Source: Streptomyces sp. NBC_01476 (GTDB lineage: Bacteria > Actinomycetota > Actinomycetes > Streptomycetales > Streptomycetaceae). From it: a DNA stretch of 64,000 nucleotides. A model generated the notes under the pieces. That model had not been told where the DNA came from. It saw only the letters and a program-made list of their open reading frames with translations, and ran no database searches. Shown here piece after piece: positions 34,197 to 42,862 of the stretch; within the stretch, counting starts at the first letter, position 1, and the number at the start of each line of letters is the position of its first letter. The stretch covers positions 1,153,501 to 1,217,500 of the forward strand of contig NZ_CP109446.1 of assembly GCF_036227265.1 (NCBI RefSeq), given 5' to 3'. A program made the translations under genes and the position numbers.

Positions 34197-35213
34197 GTGG
34201 GCGTCAGCCTCAAAGACGTTGCCCTGCTGGCGGGCGTGTCCATCAAGACCGTGTCCAACGTGGTGAACAACTACCCGCATGTGACGCCCGCGATGCGGGA
34301 CCGCGTGCAGCGGGCGATCGACGAGCTGGGCTACCGGCCGAATCTGACGGCCCGTCACTTGCGCAAGGGCCGTACCGGGATCATCGCGCTCGCCGTCCCG
34401 GAGCTGGGCAATCCCTACTTCGCGGAGCTGGCGGGCGCGGTGATCGACGCCGCCGCCCGGCACGACTACACCGTGCTGCTCGACCACACCGCGGGCCTGC
34501 GGCAGCAGGAGGTGCTGGTCTCCCAGGGCTTCCGGGCCCATGTGATCGACGGCCTCATCCTCAGCCCGATCGAGCTGGAGGCCGCCGACCTGCTCGGCCG
34601 GCGCGCAGACGACGGGCCGCTGGTGCTGCTCGGCGAGCGGGAGTACGACGCGCCCTACGACCACATCGCGATCGACAACGTGGCCGCCGCACGGACCGCG
34701 GTACGCCATCTGACGGCGCTCGGGCGGCGCCGGATCGCCTTCATCGGCGCCCGCCGCGAGCTGGCCCGCCGCCCGGCCCATCTGAGACTGCGCGGCTGGC
34801 GGGAAGAGCTGGCCGCGGCCGGGCTGCCCTGCGGCGAGGAGCTGGTCGCGGCCACCGACGGCTACGGCCGCTGGGACGGCGCGGCGGCGATGACCTGGCT
34901 GCTGGACCGCGGAGCCGCGCCCGACGCGGTCTTCGCGTACAACGACCTGATGGCGCTGGGCGCGATGCGGGCGCTGGTGGAACGCGGGCTGCGGGTGCCC
35001 CGGGACGTGTCGGTGGTCGGTTTCGACGACATCGAGGAGGGCCGCTTCTCCACGGTCGCGCTCACCACGGTGTCCCCGGACAAGCAGGCCATCGCCCGGC
35101 TGGCGGTCGAACGGGTGGTGGCCCGGCTGTCGGGCACGCCGCAGATCCGGGCAGAACGGATCCAGCCCGGGTACACGCTGGTCACCCGCGAGTCGACGGC
35201 GCCGGCCGACTGA
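34197..35213 (+). CDS. LacI-family transcriptional regulator of the furanose locus
   Basis: A 338-residue repressor. The start is the GTG at 34197, after GGGAAGGAAG; the much longer open frame upstream lies over the permease gene. The helix-turn-helix is at residues 2-50 (VSLKDVALLAGVSIKTVSNVV and RAIDELGYRPNLTAR with the hinge Leu/Ala region). The effector domain (about 60-338) is PBP1-like (PELGNPYFAELAGAVIDAA, DGLILSPI, VFAYNDLMALGAM, VVGFDDIEEG). It lies 116 bp behind the importer operon on the same strand. The best candidate targets are the AACGTT-centred sites at 28852 and 29030. The inducer is probably the imported furanose or its metabolite. Confidence 0.9.
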   Translation: MGVSLKDVALLAGVSIKTVSNVVNNYPHVTPAMRDRVQRAIDELGYRPNLTARHLRKGRTGIIALAVPELGNPYFAELAGAVIDAAARHDYTVLLDHTAGLRQQEVLVSQGFRAHVIDGLILSPIELEAADLLGRRADDGPLVLLGEREYDAPYDHIAIDNVAAARTAVRHLTALGRRRIAFIGARRELARRPAHLRLRGWREELAAAGLPCGEELVAATDGYGRWDGAAAMTWLLDRGAAPDAVFAYNDLMALGAMRALVERGLRVPRDVSVVGFDDIEEGRFSTVALTTVSPDKQAIARLAVERVVARLSGTPQIRAERIQPGYTLVTRESTAPAD

Positions 35214-35312
35214 GCGGCAGGCCGTCGCCCGGCGCCTCCCCGGCCGGGCGGCAAGGCGGCGGCATACTGCGGGCATGCTCCGTATCGCCGCCGCTCCGCC
35301 GGGAGGCCGTCC

Positions 35313-35726
35313 ATGACAGACCGGCCGCTGCTCATCGTGGACGGCGCCAACGTCGTCGGTTCCGTACCGGACGGCTGGTGGCGCGACCGGCGCGGCGCCG
35401 CCGAGCGGCTGCGGGACGCGCTGGCGCCGGTCGGCGCGGGCGGCCTGCCCGCCGCCGGCGGCGCGCCGCCGTGGGCGGTCGGCACGCCGCTGGAGGTCGT
35501 GCTGGTGGTGGAGGGCGCGGCCCGCGGGGTGGCATCGGTGCCGGGCGTACGGGTGGAGTCCGCCTCCGGCAGCGGTGACGACCTGATCACCGCGCTCGCC
35601 GTGAAGTGCCGTACGGACACCCCTGACCGGCACTGCCTGGTCGTGACCGCGGACCGCGAACTGCGCCGCCGGGTGGAAGCGGTGGGCGCGGTGTGTATCG
35701 GCCCCCACTCGGTCCCCCGCCGGTAG
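35313..35726 (+). CDS. NYN/PIN-like domain protein
   Basis: A 137-residue cytoplasmic protein. GGGAGG lies 6 bases before the ATG. LLIVDGANVVGSVPDGWWRDR at the N-terminus and GSGDDLITALAVKC with VVTADRELRRRVEAVGA at the C-terminus are the acidic motifs of the NYN/YacP-type PIN-like fold (metal-binding Asp in VDGANV, GDD and TADREL). Such domains are metal-dependent RNases or RNA-binding proteins. The target is unknown. It is convergent with the secreted Ig-like gene, 25 bp apart, and separate from the LacI gene. Confidence 0.82.
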   Translation: MTDRPLLIVDGANVVGSVPDGWWRDRRGAAERLRDALAPVGAGGLPAAGGAPPWAVGTPLEVVLVVEGAARGVASVPGVRVESASGSGDDLITALAVKCRTDTPDRHCLVVTADRELRRRVEAVGAVCIGPHSVPRR

Positions 35727-35751
35727 CAGCGGCCCGGCGGCCCGCCGCGGG

Positions 35752-37140
35752 TCAGCGGACGTCGATCCAGTCGGCGGCGCTGGTGGAGGTGTAGCTGCCG
35801 GCGTCGCCCACCTGCACGGCCCGCCACCAGCCGTCGGCGCTCGCGGTGACGGTCTTCTGGAACGCTCCCGAGGTGGTGGACGTGACCACCGACTTCCGCA
35901 CCCACGCGCTCGTGGATGTGGTCCGGTACCAGATCTCCACCGGTTCGGTGCCGCGGTGCTTCCAGGTGGAGCCGCTGAGGTACTGGAGGGTGCCGGTGAG
36001 CACCAGCCGCGCACCTTTGCGGACCGGCTGCGGGGTGCCCTTGAAGCCGGTGATCCGTTCCTCGGTGCGGTGCACGGCCTTCGCCGCGGAGGTGGCAGCG
36101 AGGCAGGAGTTGCTCTCGGCGTGCACCCAACGGTAACTGCCGTTGCCGCCCTGGTAGGTGGCCTTCACCGCGCCGTTCGCATCACTGGTGGCCGTGGCCA
36201 CCGTCTTCCAGGCGGTGCTGCCCGCCTTGGCGAACTGCAGGCCGAGCACGGGCCGTTCGTCCTGGTGGCAGACCTGGTTGAGCTGGGTCCTGACGGTGGC
36301 GAGCCCGTTCGCGTCCACGGTCGCGGAGAGGCTGCCGAAGGACATCGGCAGCGGGTGGCTGACCGCCAGGTCGTGGCTGACACCCGCGAGGTAGAAGTCC
36401 CGTGGGGCGGTGGTGACCGCGAAGTCCCCGTCGTCGTCGCGGACCGTGTAGCTGAGCGAGAACCGCCCGCTCGCGTCCGCGGTGGTCCGGGCGTTGTACT
36501 GGGCCTCCCAGTACGCCCGCAGGAAGATCTCGGTACCGGCCGGACTGCCGTGCCCCGGCGGCAGGTTGACGGTGCCGCTGACGGTGAGGACGTCACCGGT
36601 GTGCACCCGGGTGCGGCTGACCTTGTAGGTCACCGTGGTGGGCAGCGCGGTGGCCTCCCGCCGGATGGAGTCGTAAACACTGTTGTACGTCTCCGGGTTG
36701 CCGTCCGGGTCATATTCGGCGTTGAAGTCGACGAGGTGGGTGACCTGCGCCAGCGAGCTGTCCCCGACATGGTCGACCAGCGTGCCGGGGAGGGCGAACC
36801 GGCCCTCGGCGTCGGTCTGCACGGTGCCCAGGGCGCGGCTCTCGGTGTAGACCGGATCGATGGGATCGCCCCACGGGTTCCAGGTCTCGAAGACGATGTC
36901 CTCGCTCACCACGACGCTGCCGTTCACCACGGGTGCGCCGTCGGCGGTGGTCAGCACACCGGTCAGATCGACCGTGCGGTGGTCGAAGTCGGTGGCCGGG
37001 CGGTCGGTGGCGAGGTTGAGCTCATAGGGCTGCCCGGGTGGGCCGACGGTCGCGTGGGCGGGCAGTGCCCCGAGCCCGGTCGTGGCCAGGAGAAGTGCGG
37101 CAGCGGCGATGGTACGAGCTGTGGCGGGACGGAGATGCAC
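35752..37140 (-). CDS. Secreted Ig-like repeat protein of unknown function
   Basis: A 462-residue exported protein. I start it at the GTG at 37138-37140 because GGGGAG lies 5 bases before it and a signal peptide follows (cleavage near AHA-TV, residue about 30). The mature protein is a chain of beta-sandwich-like units: a carboxypeptidase-regulatory or CNA-like unit (about 50-130; LTGVLTTADGAPVVNGSVVVSED, TDAEGRFALPG), a second (about 175-270; VLTVSGTVNLPPGHGSPAGTEIFLRA, TADASGRFSLSYTV), and two more ending in KGARLVLTGTLQYLSGSTWKHRG and SADGWWRAVQVGDAGSYTST. The last is like repeats of streptomycete secreted proteins annotated as Ig-like. No catalytic motif is seen. It may be structural or adhesive. 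Confidence 0.72.
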   Translation of the reverse strand: MHLRPATARTIAAAALLLATTGLGALPAHATVGPPGQPYELNLATDRPATDFDHRTVDLTGVLTTADGAPVVNGSVVVSEDIVFETWNPWGDPIDPVYTESRALGTVQTDAEGRFALPGTLVDHVGDSSLAQVTHLVDFNAEYDPDGNPETYNSVYDSIRREATALPTTVTYKVSRTRVHTGDVLTVSGTVNLPPGHGSPAGTEIFLRAYWEAQYNARTTADASGRFSLSYTVRDDDGDFAVTTAPRDFYLAGVSHDLAVSHPLPMSFGSLSATVDANGLATVRTQLNQVCHQDERPVLGLQFAKAGSTAWKTVATATSDANGAVKATYQGGNGSYRWVHAESNSCLAATSAAKAVHRTEERITGFKGTPQPVRKGARLVLTGTLQYLSGSTWKHRGTEPVEIWYRTTSTSAWVRKSVVTSTTSGAFQKTVTASADGWWRAVQVGDAGSYTSTSAADWIDVR

Positions 37141-37261
37141 CTGAACTCCCCGGTGGTGTGGCCCGGTCACAGTGCGGCGTCGTCGTCGGCTGCGCGGGAC
37201 ACAGGTTGGACACCGCAGAACGCCGAAGGGTTGCCCTGCGCTGGCAGGGCGATGCGCTGAG

Positions 37262-38449
37262 CTACGAACTCGCGCTGTCGCGCAGCCCGTCGAGGCGGCG
37301 CTTCTCCTCATCGAAGAGTTCGAGGAAACGGCCGGAGCGGGGTGCGGGCTCGGCGACGTCGTCCCGTTCGGGGAGTGCGTCGAGGTCGGAGGGGCGGGGT
37401 CCCTCGGGTCCTTCGGGGCCGGTGCGGACCAGGCGCTCGACCCGGACGATACGGAAGTGGCGTCCCGCGACGTCGAGTTCGTCCGGCTGATCGGCGTCGA
37501 GGTGGTCGGCGGCGCGTCTGTAGAGCTCGTGCTCCTCGGCGGTGAGGTCACGCTGCCAGGGGACGATGACCCGCAGGTGGACGGCGAGTCCGTTGCGGGC
37601 GTCGCGCGGGGTGGCGGCGGTGCCGGTGGAGTGCGGGCGCCAGCGCCCGCCCTCGCGTTCGGCGGTCATGAAGGTGGCGGGCAGCCGGACGGTGCCGGGG
37701 TGGGTGCGGGCCGCGCGGCGGGAGTCGTCGCGGACGGCGCTGGGCACGGTGTCGTTGCGGCGCAGGGCGGCGAGGAGTTCCGCGTCGAGGACAGCTTCAG
37801 AACTGCCGTGCGGGGCCGGGTCGATGACGAGGCCGGCCGCCGGGTCGGGGGCGGCGAACGGGTCGCCGGTGCGGGCGGCGGCGGGCGCCGGGTCCGGGTC
37901 GGTGGTACGCGGCGGCTCCGGGCCGTCCGGGCCCATCCGGATGAAGCGTTCGGCGCGGACCACCCGGAAGCGGACGCCGCCGACGGTGACTTCGTCGAGT
38001 TCCCCGCGGTCGAGGCGGTCGGCGGCGGCGAGGCAGGCGTCCCGCGCGGCCCGGGCACCGTCAGGCGACTCCGGCCCGTCCGGCGACTCCGATCCGTCCG
38101 GCGACTCCGATCCGTCCGGCCCATCCGACCGGTCCAGCCCATCCGACCGGTCCAGCCCGTCCGATCCGTCCGGCCCGTCGGATTCCGCCGCCCCGGCGAG
38201 GTCGCGGAGCTGTCCGGCGAGGCTGTCGCGGGCGTCCTGCGGGGCGAGTCCGGAGAAGTACGGCTGCACCTCCCAGCCGCCTTCGGACCGTTCGCGGGCC
38301 ACCCCGAAGACCGGCCCGCCCGCCAGCAACGTGGACGGATACGTCTTGCGGGCCTTCCACGCCTCCACGTCGGCGAGCGCCGCGACCGGGGAGTCCGACG
38401 CGGTGCCCGGTGCGGTCCGGTAAGCGGAATCGTCGCCTTGCGGATTCAT
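37262..38449 (-). CDS. DUF5954 family protein with duplicated core
   Basis: A 395-residue cytoplasmic protein of an actinobacterial family without known function. Two copies of a motif are seen: FRVVRAERFIRMGPDGPEPPR (about residues 160-180) and FRIVRVERLVRTGPEGPEGPR (about 333-353). Each follows a short Asp/Glu-rich helix. The halves are joined by a linker of Ser-Asp-Gly-Pro repeats (about residues 90-135). GGAG lies only 2 bases before the ATG at 38449, so the start is a little uncertain. It is on the same strand as the ROK gene upstream, which ends 190 bp before it. Confidence 0.75.
   Translation of the reverse strand: MNPQGDDSAYRTAPGTASDSPVAALADVEAWKARKTYPSTLLAGGPVFGVARERSEGGWEVQPYFSGLAPQDARDSLAGQLRDLAGAAESDGPDGSDGLDRSDGLDRSDGPDGSESPDGSESPDGPESPDGARAARDACLAAADRLDRGELDEVTVGGVRFRVVRAERFIRMGPDGPEPPRTTDPDPAPAAARTGDPFAAPDPAAGLVIDPAPHGSSEAVLDAELLAALRRNDTVPSAVRDDSRRAARTHPGTVRLPATFMTAEREGGRWRPHSTGTAATPRDARNGLAVHLRVIVPWQRDLTAEEHELYRRAADHLDADQPDELDVAGRHFRIVRVERLVRTGPEGPEGPRPSDLDALPERDDVAEPAPRSGRFLELFDEEKRRLDGLRDSASS
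38060..38185 (-). repeat. Short tandem repeats in the DUF5954 linker
   Basis: Units of 15 to 18 bp built on CGACTCCGATCCGTCCGG and CCATCCGACCGGTCCAG alternate about seven times. They encode SDGPDG, LDRSDG and SESPDG blocks. The length stays a multiple of three, so the reading frame is kept. Confidence 0.8.
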
Positions 38450-38638
38450 GACTCCAGCATGCCCATTGGACCCGCCGCACGGGAGAGGTTCCCCAAAAGG
38501 GGGCCTCTTGACATTCCCGCGCTACCCGCGTCCACCGGCCCATCAGTCCGCTCCCCCTTGCGGCGGCCCCGCCGGCCGCGGCCCCTTCCGGGCGCCGCCG
38601 GCCCGTGCCAGGCCCGTGTCCGGCCCCTACCTGGGGCC

Positions 38639-39823
38639 CTACCGACTGGCGGCGGTGAGCATGTGGGCGATGCCCTCGGGGGACAGCAGGTGGTGGAGGG
38701 CGCGGCGGCGGGCACCCTCGATACCGGCGCGGCGGCCGAGGAGGGTGGTCTCGATGGCGACGGTCCTGGTGGCCAGTGGGAGGGCCCGGCGGTAGACGGC
38801 GCCGCGGATGTCGGCGAGCAGGTCGTCGTGGAGGCTGGCGATACTGCCGCCGAGGACGATCGTGTCGGGGTTGTAGAAGCTGACCAGGGACGCCAGCACC
38901 TCACCGATGCGCTGGGCGGCGAGCCGCACCTGGCGGCGGGCCAGCGGGTCCCCCGCCGTGACGAGCCGCACCACGTCGGCCGCGTGCTCGGCCGGCAGCC
39001 CCGCCTCGCGCAGGGTGGCCGCGATGGCCGCGCCGGAGGCCACCGCCTCGACGCAGCCGGTGTTGCCGCAGTGGCACGGCACATGGTCGTGTCCCGGCAC
39101 CGGAATGTGCCCGATGTCCCCGGCCGCACCGGACGCCCCCCGGTGCACCACTCCCCCCGAGACGATCCCGCAGCCGATCCCGGTCCCCACCTTGACGTAG
39201 AGCAGATGCGCGGTCGCCGGCCGGTGGGCGTACTCGCCGAGCGCCATCATGTTGACGTCGTTGTCGACCAGGACCGGCGCGTCGTAGCGTCCGGCGAAGA
39301 AGTCCGGCACCCGGGTGCCGTCCCAGCCGCGCATGATCGGCGGCCGCACCACCGTCCCGGTGCTCGCCTCGACCGGCCCGGGGACGCCGATGCTGATCGC
39401 CCGCACATGCCCGGCCGGGTGGCCGGCCTCGGCCAGCAGCCGCCCCACCTGCTCGTGCAGCCCGGTGAGTACGGCCTCGGGCCCATCGTTGATGTCCAGT
39501 TCCTCCGTGGCCTCGGCCAGCACCGTGCCGCCGAGTTCGGCGACCGCGACCGTGCTGTGCGTGGCGCCGAGGTCCACCGCGCACACCACCGCGGCGCGCG
39601 AGGCCAGTTGGAGGGTGAGCGGCGGGCGCCCGCGGTCGGTCGCCACCGTGCCGGTCTCCACCAGCAGCCCGCGGTCGATCAGCAGGTCGACCCGCTGCGC
39701 GACGGCCGCACGCGACAGCCCGGTGGCGGTGGCGAGCTGGCTGCGGCGGGTGGCGCCGCCGGCCACCAGACCGGCCAGCTCGCTCAGCGCCGTCAACTGC
39801 CGGTCCCCCACTGGTGCCGTCAC
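38639..39823 (-). CDS. ROK-family transcriptional regulator
   Basis: A 394-residue protein starting at a GTG (39821-39823). The N-terminal winged helix (about 10-70; ATRRSQLATATGLSRAAVAQRVDLLIDRGLLVE) is joined to a sugar-kinase-like ROK domain: VCAVDLGATHSTVAVAEL, ISIGVPGPV, LVDNDVNMMALGE and the zinc motif CHCGNTGCVEAVASG. This is the architecture of repressors such as NagC or Xyl-type ROK regulators. It is divergent from the Gfo/Idh operon, and the two promoters share overlapping -35 boxes, so it very likely controls that operon and itself. The effector sugar is unknown. Confidence 0.9.
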   Translation of the reverse strand: MTAPVGDRQLTALSELAGLVAGGATRRSQLATATGLSRAAVAQRVDLLIDRGLLVETGTVATDRGRPPLTLQLASRAAVVCAVDLGATHSTVAVAELGGTVLAEATEELDINDGPEAVLTGLHEQVGRLLAEAGHPAGHVRAISIGVPGPVEASTGTVVRPPIMRGWDGTRVPDFFAGRYDAPVLVDNDVNMMALGEYAHRPATAHLLYVKVGTGIGCGIVSGGVVHRGASGAAGDIGHIPVPGHDHVPCHCGNTGCVEAVASGAAIAATLREAGLPAEHAADVVRLVTAGDPLARRQVRLAAQRIGEVLASLVSFYNPDTIVLGGSIASLHDDLLADIRGAVYRRALPLATRTVAIETTLLGRRAGIEGARRRALHHLLSPEGIAHMLTAASR

Positions 39824-39875
39824 CTGCGCCCGCCCTTCCTCGGCCCGGGACCCGTGGCCCCCGTATTTATGACAG

Positions 39876-39903
39876 AAGGTAGCGGAAATGTTGCCATTGT
39901 CAA
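39876..39903 (-). promoter_or_regulatory. ROK gene promoter, TTGACA-16-TACCTT
   Basis: On the minus strand, TTGACA (39898-39903) and TACCTT (39876-39881) are 16 bases apart. The -35 box overlaps that of the divergent operon by 5 bases, so only one polymerase can bind at a time. Confidence 0.75.
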
Positions 39904-39925
39904 CCGAAAGCCGGGTAGCTAGCGT
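39897..39925 (+). promoter_or_regulatory. Gfo/Idh operon promoter, TTGTCA-17-TAGCGT
   Basis: TTGTCA (39897-39902) and TAGCGT (39920-39925) are 17 bases apart, giving a transcript start near 39932, about 22 bases before the GTG start at 39954. It competes with the ROK promoter on the other strand. Confidence 0.75.
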
Positions 39926-39953
39926 TTTCTACGAACCGAAAGGGAGGGCATTC

Positions 39954-41078
39954 GTGGGCCGAATCTCCGCGGATTCAGCGAATCCGCCGCCGTTGCGTAC
40001 GGCCATCGCCGGCACCGGCATGATCGGACGGGTCCACCTCGACGCGGTACGCCGTTCCGGCGCCCCGGTCGTCGGGGTCAGTTCGTCCTCCCCCGCGCGT
40101 GCCAAGGAAGCGGCGGCCGAACTCGGCGTGGAGCGGGCCTTCGACAGCTCACAGGCCCTCGTCACCAGCGACGACGTGGACGTGGTGCACATCTGCACGC
40201 CCAACGCCGCGCACGCGGAACTCGCCGGGCTCGCACTGCGGGCCGGCAAGCACGTGGTGTGCGAGAAGCCGCTGACCACCGACGCGGCCACCGCGGACGC
40301 GCTCGCCGCGCTCGCCGCGCGCACCGGGCTGGTGGCCGCGGTGCCCTTCGTCTACCGCTACCACCCGATGGCCGCCGAGGCCCGCTCCCGGGTGCGCGAC
40401 GGCCGGGCCGGCGACATCCGGCTGCTGCACGGCCACTATCTGCAGGACTGGCTCGCCGAGCCGGGCGACACCAACTGGCGGGTGGACCCCGTGGCAGGCG
40501 GCCCCTCCCGGGCGTTCGCCGACATCGGTTCGCACTGGTGCGACCTGGTGGAGTGGGTGACCGGCCACCGGATCACCGAGGTGACCGCGGTCACCCAGAC
40601 CGTCGACCGGGACGGCGGCCGGCCCGCCACCGAGGACGCGGTCCAGTTGCTGCTGCGCACCGACCGCGGCGCCACCGGGACGCTGACCGTCTCCCAGATC
40701 TCCCCGGGCCGCAAGAACCGGCTGTGGTTCGAGGTGGACGGCGCCCGTACCTCGCTCGCCTTCGACCAGGAGAACCCGGAGTCGCTCTTCGTCGGCAGCC
40801 GCGGTGAGAACGCCGTGGTGCTGCGCGACCCGGCGACCCTCTCGCCGGCCGCCGCCCGGCTCTCCACGGTGCCCGGCGGCCACCCGATGGGCTATCTCGA
40901 CTGCTTCGCGGCCTTCGTCCGCGATGTGCACAGCGCGATCCGGGCCGGCGGCGCCGCGTCCGGCGAACCCGCCACGCCCCCCGCCTTCCCCACCTTCGAC
41001 GACGCCGCCCGCATGGTCCGCCTCACCGAAGCCGTCCTCGGCTCCGCGGCGGACCGGTCCTGGAAAGAGGTCTCCTGA
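39954..41078 (+). CDS. Gfo/Idh/MocA family oxidoreductase (first of operon)
   Basis: A 374-residue NAD(P)-dependent sugar oxidoreductase. I start it at the GTG at 39954 (GGGAGG 6 bases before); the frame is open further upstream, but that part is the promoter. The Rossmann motif is TAIAGTGMIGRVHLDAV. VVHICTPNAAHAELAGLALRAGKHVVCEKPLTTDAATAD contains the family EKP motif whose Lys takes part in catalysis. DIGSHWCDLVEWVTGH supplies the C-domain His/Asp pair. Such enzymes oxidise or reduce a ring hydroxyl of a sugar or inositol. It ends one base before the next gene. Confidence 0.92.
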   Translation: MGRISADSANPPPLRTAIAGTGMIGRVHLDAVRRSGAPVVGVSSSSPARAKEAAAELGVERAFDSSQALVTSDDVDVVHICTPNAAHAELAGLALRAGKHVVCEKPLTTDAATADALAALAARTGLVAAVPFVYRYHPMAAEARSRVRDGRAGDIRLLHGHYLQDWLAEPGDTNWRVDPVAGGPSRAFADIGSHWCDLVEWVTGHRITEVTAVTQTVDRDGGRPATEDAVQLLLRTDRGATGTLTVSQISPGRKNRLWFEVDGARTSLAFDQENPESLFVGSRGENAVVLRDPATLSPAAARLSTVPGGHPMGYLDCFAAFVRDVHSAIRAGGAASGEPATPPAFPTFDDAARMVRLTEAVLGSAADRSWKEVS

Positions 41079-41079
41079 G

Positions 41080-42000
41080 ATGAAGCTGGGCTTTCTGACC
41101 GCCTGCCTTCCGCAGCTCCCGCTCGACGAGATCGCCGCCTGGGCGGCCGGGCACGACTACGAGGCGCTGGAAGTGGCCACCTGGCCGTCCACCGGCTCCC
41201 GGGACTTCGAGGCGAGCCATATCGACGTGACCGGCTTCACCGGACAGCACGCCGACGAGGTCCGCACCCTGTTCGACAAGCACGGACTGACCCTCTCGGC
41301 GCTCGCCTACTACGAGAACAACCTGCACCCCGACCAGACCCGCAGGTCCGAGATCGCCGCCCACGTACGGGCCAACGTGGACGCCGCCCAGAAGCTCGGC
41401 GTGGAGTACGTCGGCACCTTCGTCGGACGGCACCCGGGGCTTTCGGTCAAGGAGAACCTGCGGCTCGCCGAACGGGAACTGCCGCCGCTGGTGGAGTACG
41501 CGGGCGAGCACGGCGTGAAACTCATCATCGAGAACTGCGTGATGGAGGGGTGGCACCCGGACGGCTACCCCGGCAACCTCGCCTACTCCCCGGAACTGTG
41601 GGAGTGGATGTTCGACCTCGGCTTCTACCTCAACTACGACCCCTCGCACCTGCTGTGGCTGGGCATCGACCCGGTGGCGGCGCTCAGGCCGTACATCGAC
41701 CGGATCCCGCACGCCCAGGCCAAGGACGCGCAACTCGACCCGCGGGCGCGGGACCGTTACGGCTTCTTCGGCAAGGCCGTCGAACGCGACGACGGCTGGG
41801 ACAGCGGCTGGTGGCGCTACCGGGTGCCCGGCCTCGGCGACGTCGACTGGCGGCGGATCGTCGACACGCTCTACGAGGGCGGCTTCACCGGAGTGCTCTC
41901 CGTGGAGCACGAGGACCCGGTGTGGAGCGGCGATGTCCAGCGGATCACCCAGGGGCTGGAGATCGCCCACCGCACACTGCGACCGCTGATCGTCGGCTGA
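41080..42000 (+). CDS. Sugar phosphate isomerase/epimerase-family TIM-barrel protein 1
   Basis: A 306-residue cytoplasmic protein of the AP-endonuclease-2/xylose-isomerase-like fold. Its ATG is 1 base past the previous stop, so it is translationally coupled. Metal-ligand positions of the fold are visible as LIIENCVMEGWHPDGY (Glu), LNYDPSHLLWLGID (Asp-x-x-His), HAQAKDAQLD (His) and LSVEHEDPVWSG (Glu). This subset (DPSH, KDA, EHED) is typical of epimerases and of lyases acting on keto-sugars found beside Gfo/Idh enzymes. The reaction cannot be named from sequence alone. Confidence 0.88.
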   Translation: MKLGFLTACLPQLPLDEIAAWAAGHDYEALEVATWPSTGSRDFEASHIDVTGFTGQHADEVRTLFDKHGLTLSALAYYENNLHPDQTRRSEIAAHVRANVDAAQKLGVEYVGTFVGRHPGLSVKENLRLAERELPPLVEYAGEHGVKLIIENCVMEGWHPDGYPGNLAYSPELWEWMFDLGFYLNYDPSHLLWLGIDPVAALRPYIDRIPHAQAKDAQLDPRARDRYGFFGKAVERDDGWDSGWWRYRVPGLGDVDWRRIVDTLYEGGFTGVLSVEHEDPVWSGDVQRITQGLEIAHRTLRPLIVG

Positions 42001-42115
42001 TCCCGGGACCGCACCCGCATCCGCCCGCGCCACCCGCACCGCACCGCCCGGCGGGACCGACCGCATCCGCCGGACCACCGCCGTACGCAACGGACTTCCA
42101 GGAGGCATCGCTTCG

Positions 42116-42862
42116 ATGGCCACACCTTTGAGCATCCAGCTCTACACCCTCCGGGACCAGATCGCCGCCGACCGCGACGGCACGCTGGCCCGGCTCGCCG
42201 AGATCGGCTACCGCCAGGTCGAGGCGTACGACCCGACCGCCGACCCGGCCGGTTTCCGCAAGACCGCCGACGAGTTGGGGATCACCGTCTCCAGCACCCA
42301 CGCCTACGCGCTGTTCAGCAAGGACGCCGGCGAGGTCTTCGACGCGGTCGCCACTGTCGGCACCGACCTGGTGATCATCCCCGGCGGCATTGAGCACGAG
42401 GAGTTCACCACCCTCGACGGGCTGCAGCGCACCGCCGACCTGCTCAACGGCTTCGCCGTAAAGGCTGCCGAGCACGGCATGCGGATGGGTTACCACAACC
42501 ACTGGTGGGAGATCGAGCCGCGGTTCGACGGCCGCACCGCGCTGGAGGTGTTCGCCGGTCTGCTGGCGCCCGAGGTCTTCCTGGAGGTGGACACCTACTG
42601 GGCGGCGGTCGGCGGCGCGGACGTCCCCGCACTGCTGCGCACGCTCGGCACCAAGGTGCTCGCCCTGCACATCAAGGACGGGCCCGGCGTCAAGGACGAG
42701 CCGCACACCGCGGTCGGCAAGGGCACCATCGATGTGCCGTCGATCCTGGCGGCGGCGCCCGACGCGCAGCGGATCGTCGAACTCGACAGCTGCGCCACCG
42801 ACATCTTCACCGCGGTCGCCGAGAGCCACGCGTATCTGACCGCGCTGGAGGGGCGTTCATGA
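42116..42862 (+). CDS. Sugar phosphate isomerase/epimerase-family TIM-barrel protein 2
   Basis: A 248-residue protein of the same fold as the previous gene but a distant subfamily, lacking about 55 residues. AGGAGG lies 10 bases before the ATG. SIQLYTLRDQIAADRDGTLARLAEIGYRQVEAY is the typical start. MGYHNHWWEIE (His/Glu), FLEVDTYWAAVGG (Asp), LALHIKDGP (His) and RIVELDSC (Glu) provide the metal-binding set. YHNH...E is the subtype often labelled sugar phosphate isomerase next to dehydrogenases. Its last 4 bases overlap the next gene's ATG. The 115-bp gap before it holds no promoter that I recognise. Confidence 0.88.
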   Translation: MATPLSIQLYTLRDQIAADRDGTLARLAEIGYRQVEAYDPTADPAGFRKTADELGITVSSTHAYALFSKDAGEVFDAVATVGTDLVIIPGGIEHEEFTTLDGLQRTADLLNGFAVKAAEHGMRMGYHNHWWEIEPRFDGRTALEVFAGLLAPEVFLEVDTYWAAVGGADVPALLRTLGTKVLALHIKDGPGVKDEPHTAVGKGTIDVPSILAAAPDAQRIVELDSCATDIFTAVAESHAYLTALEGRS

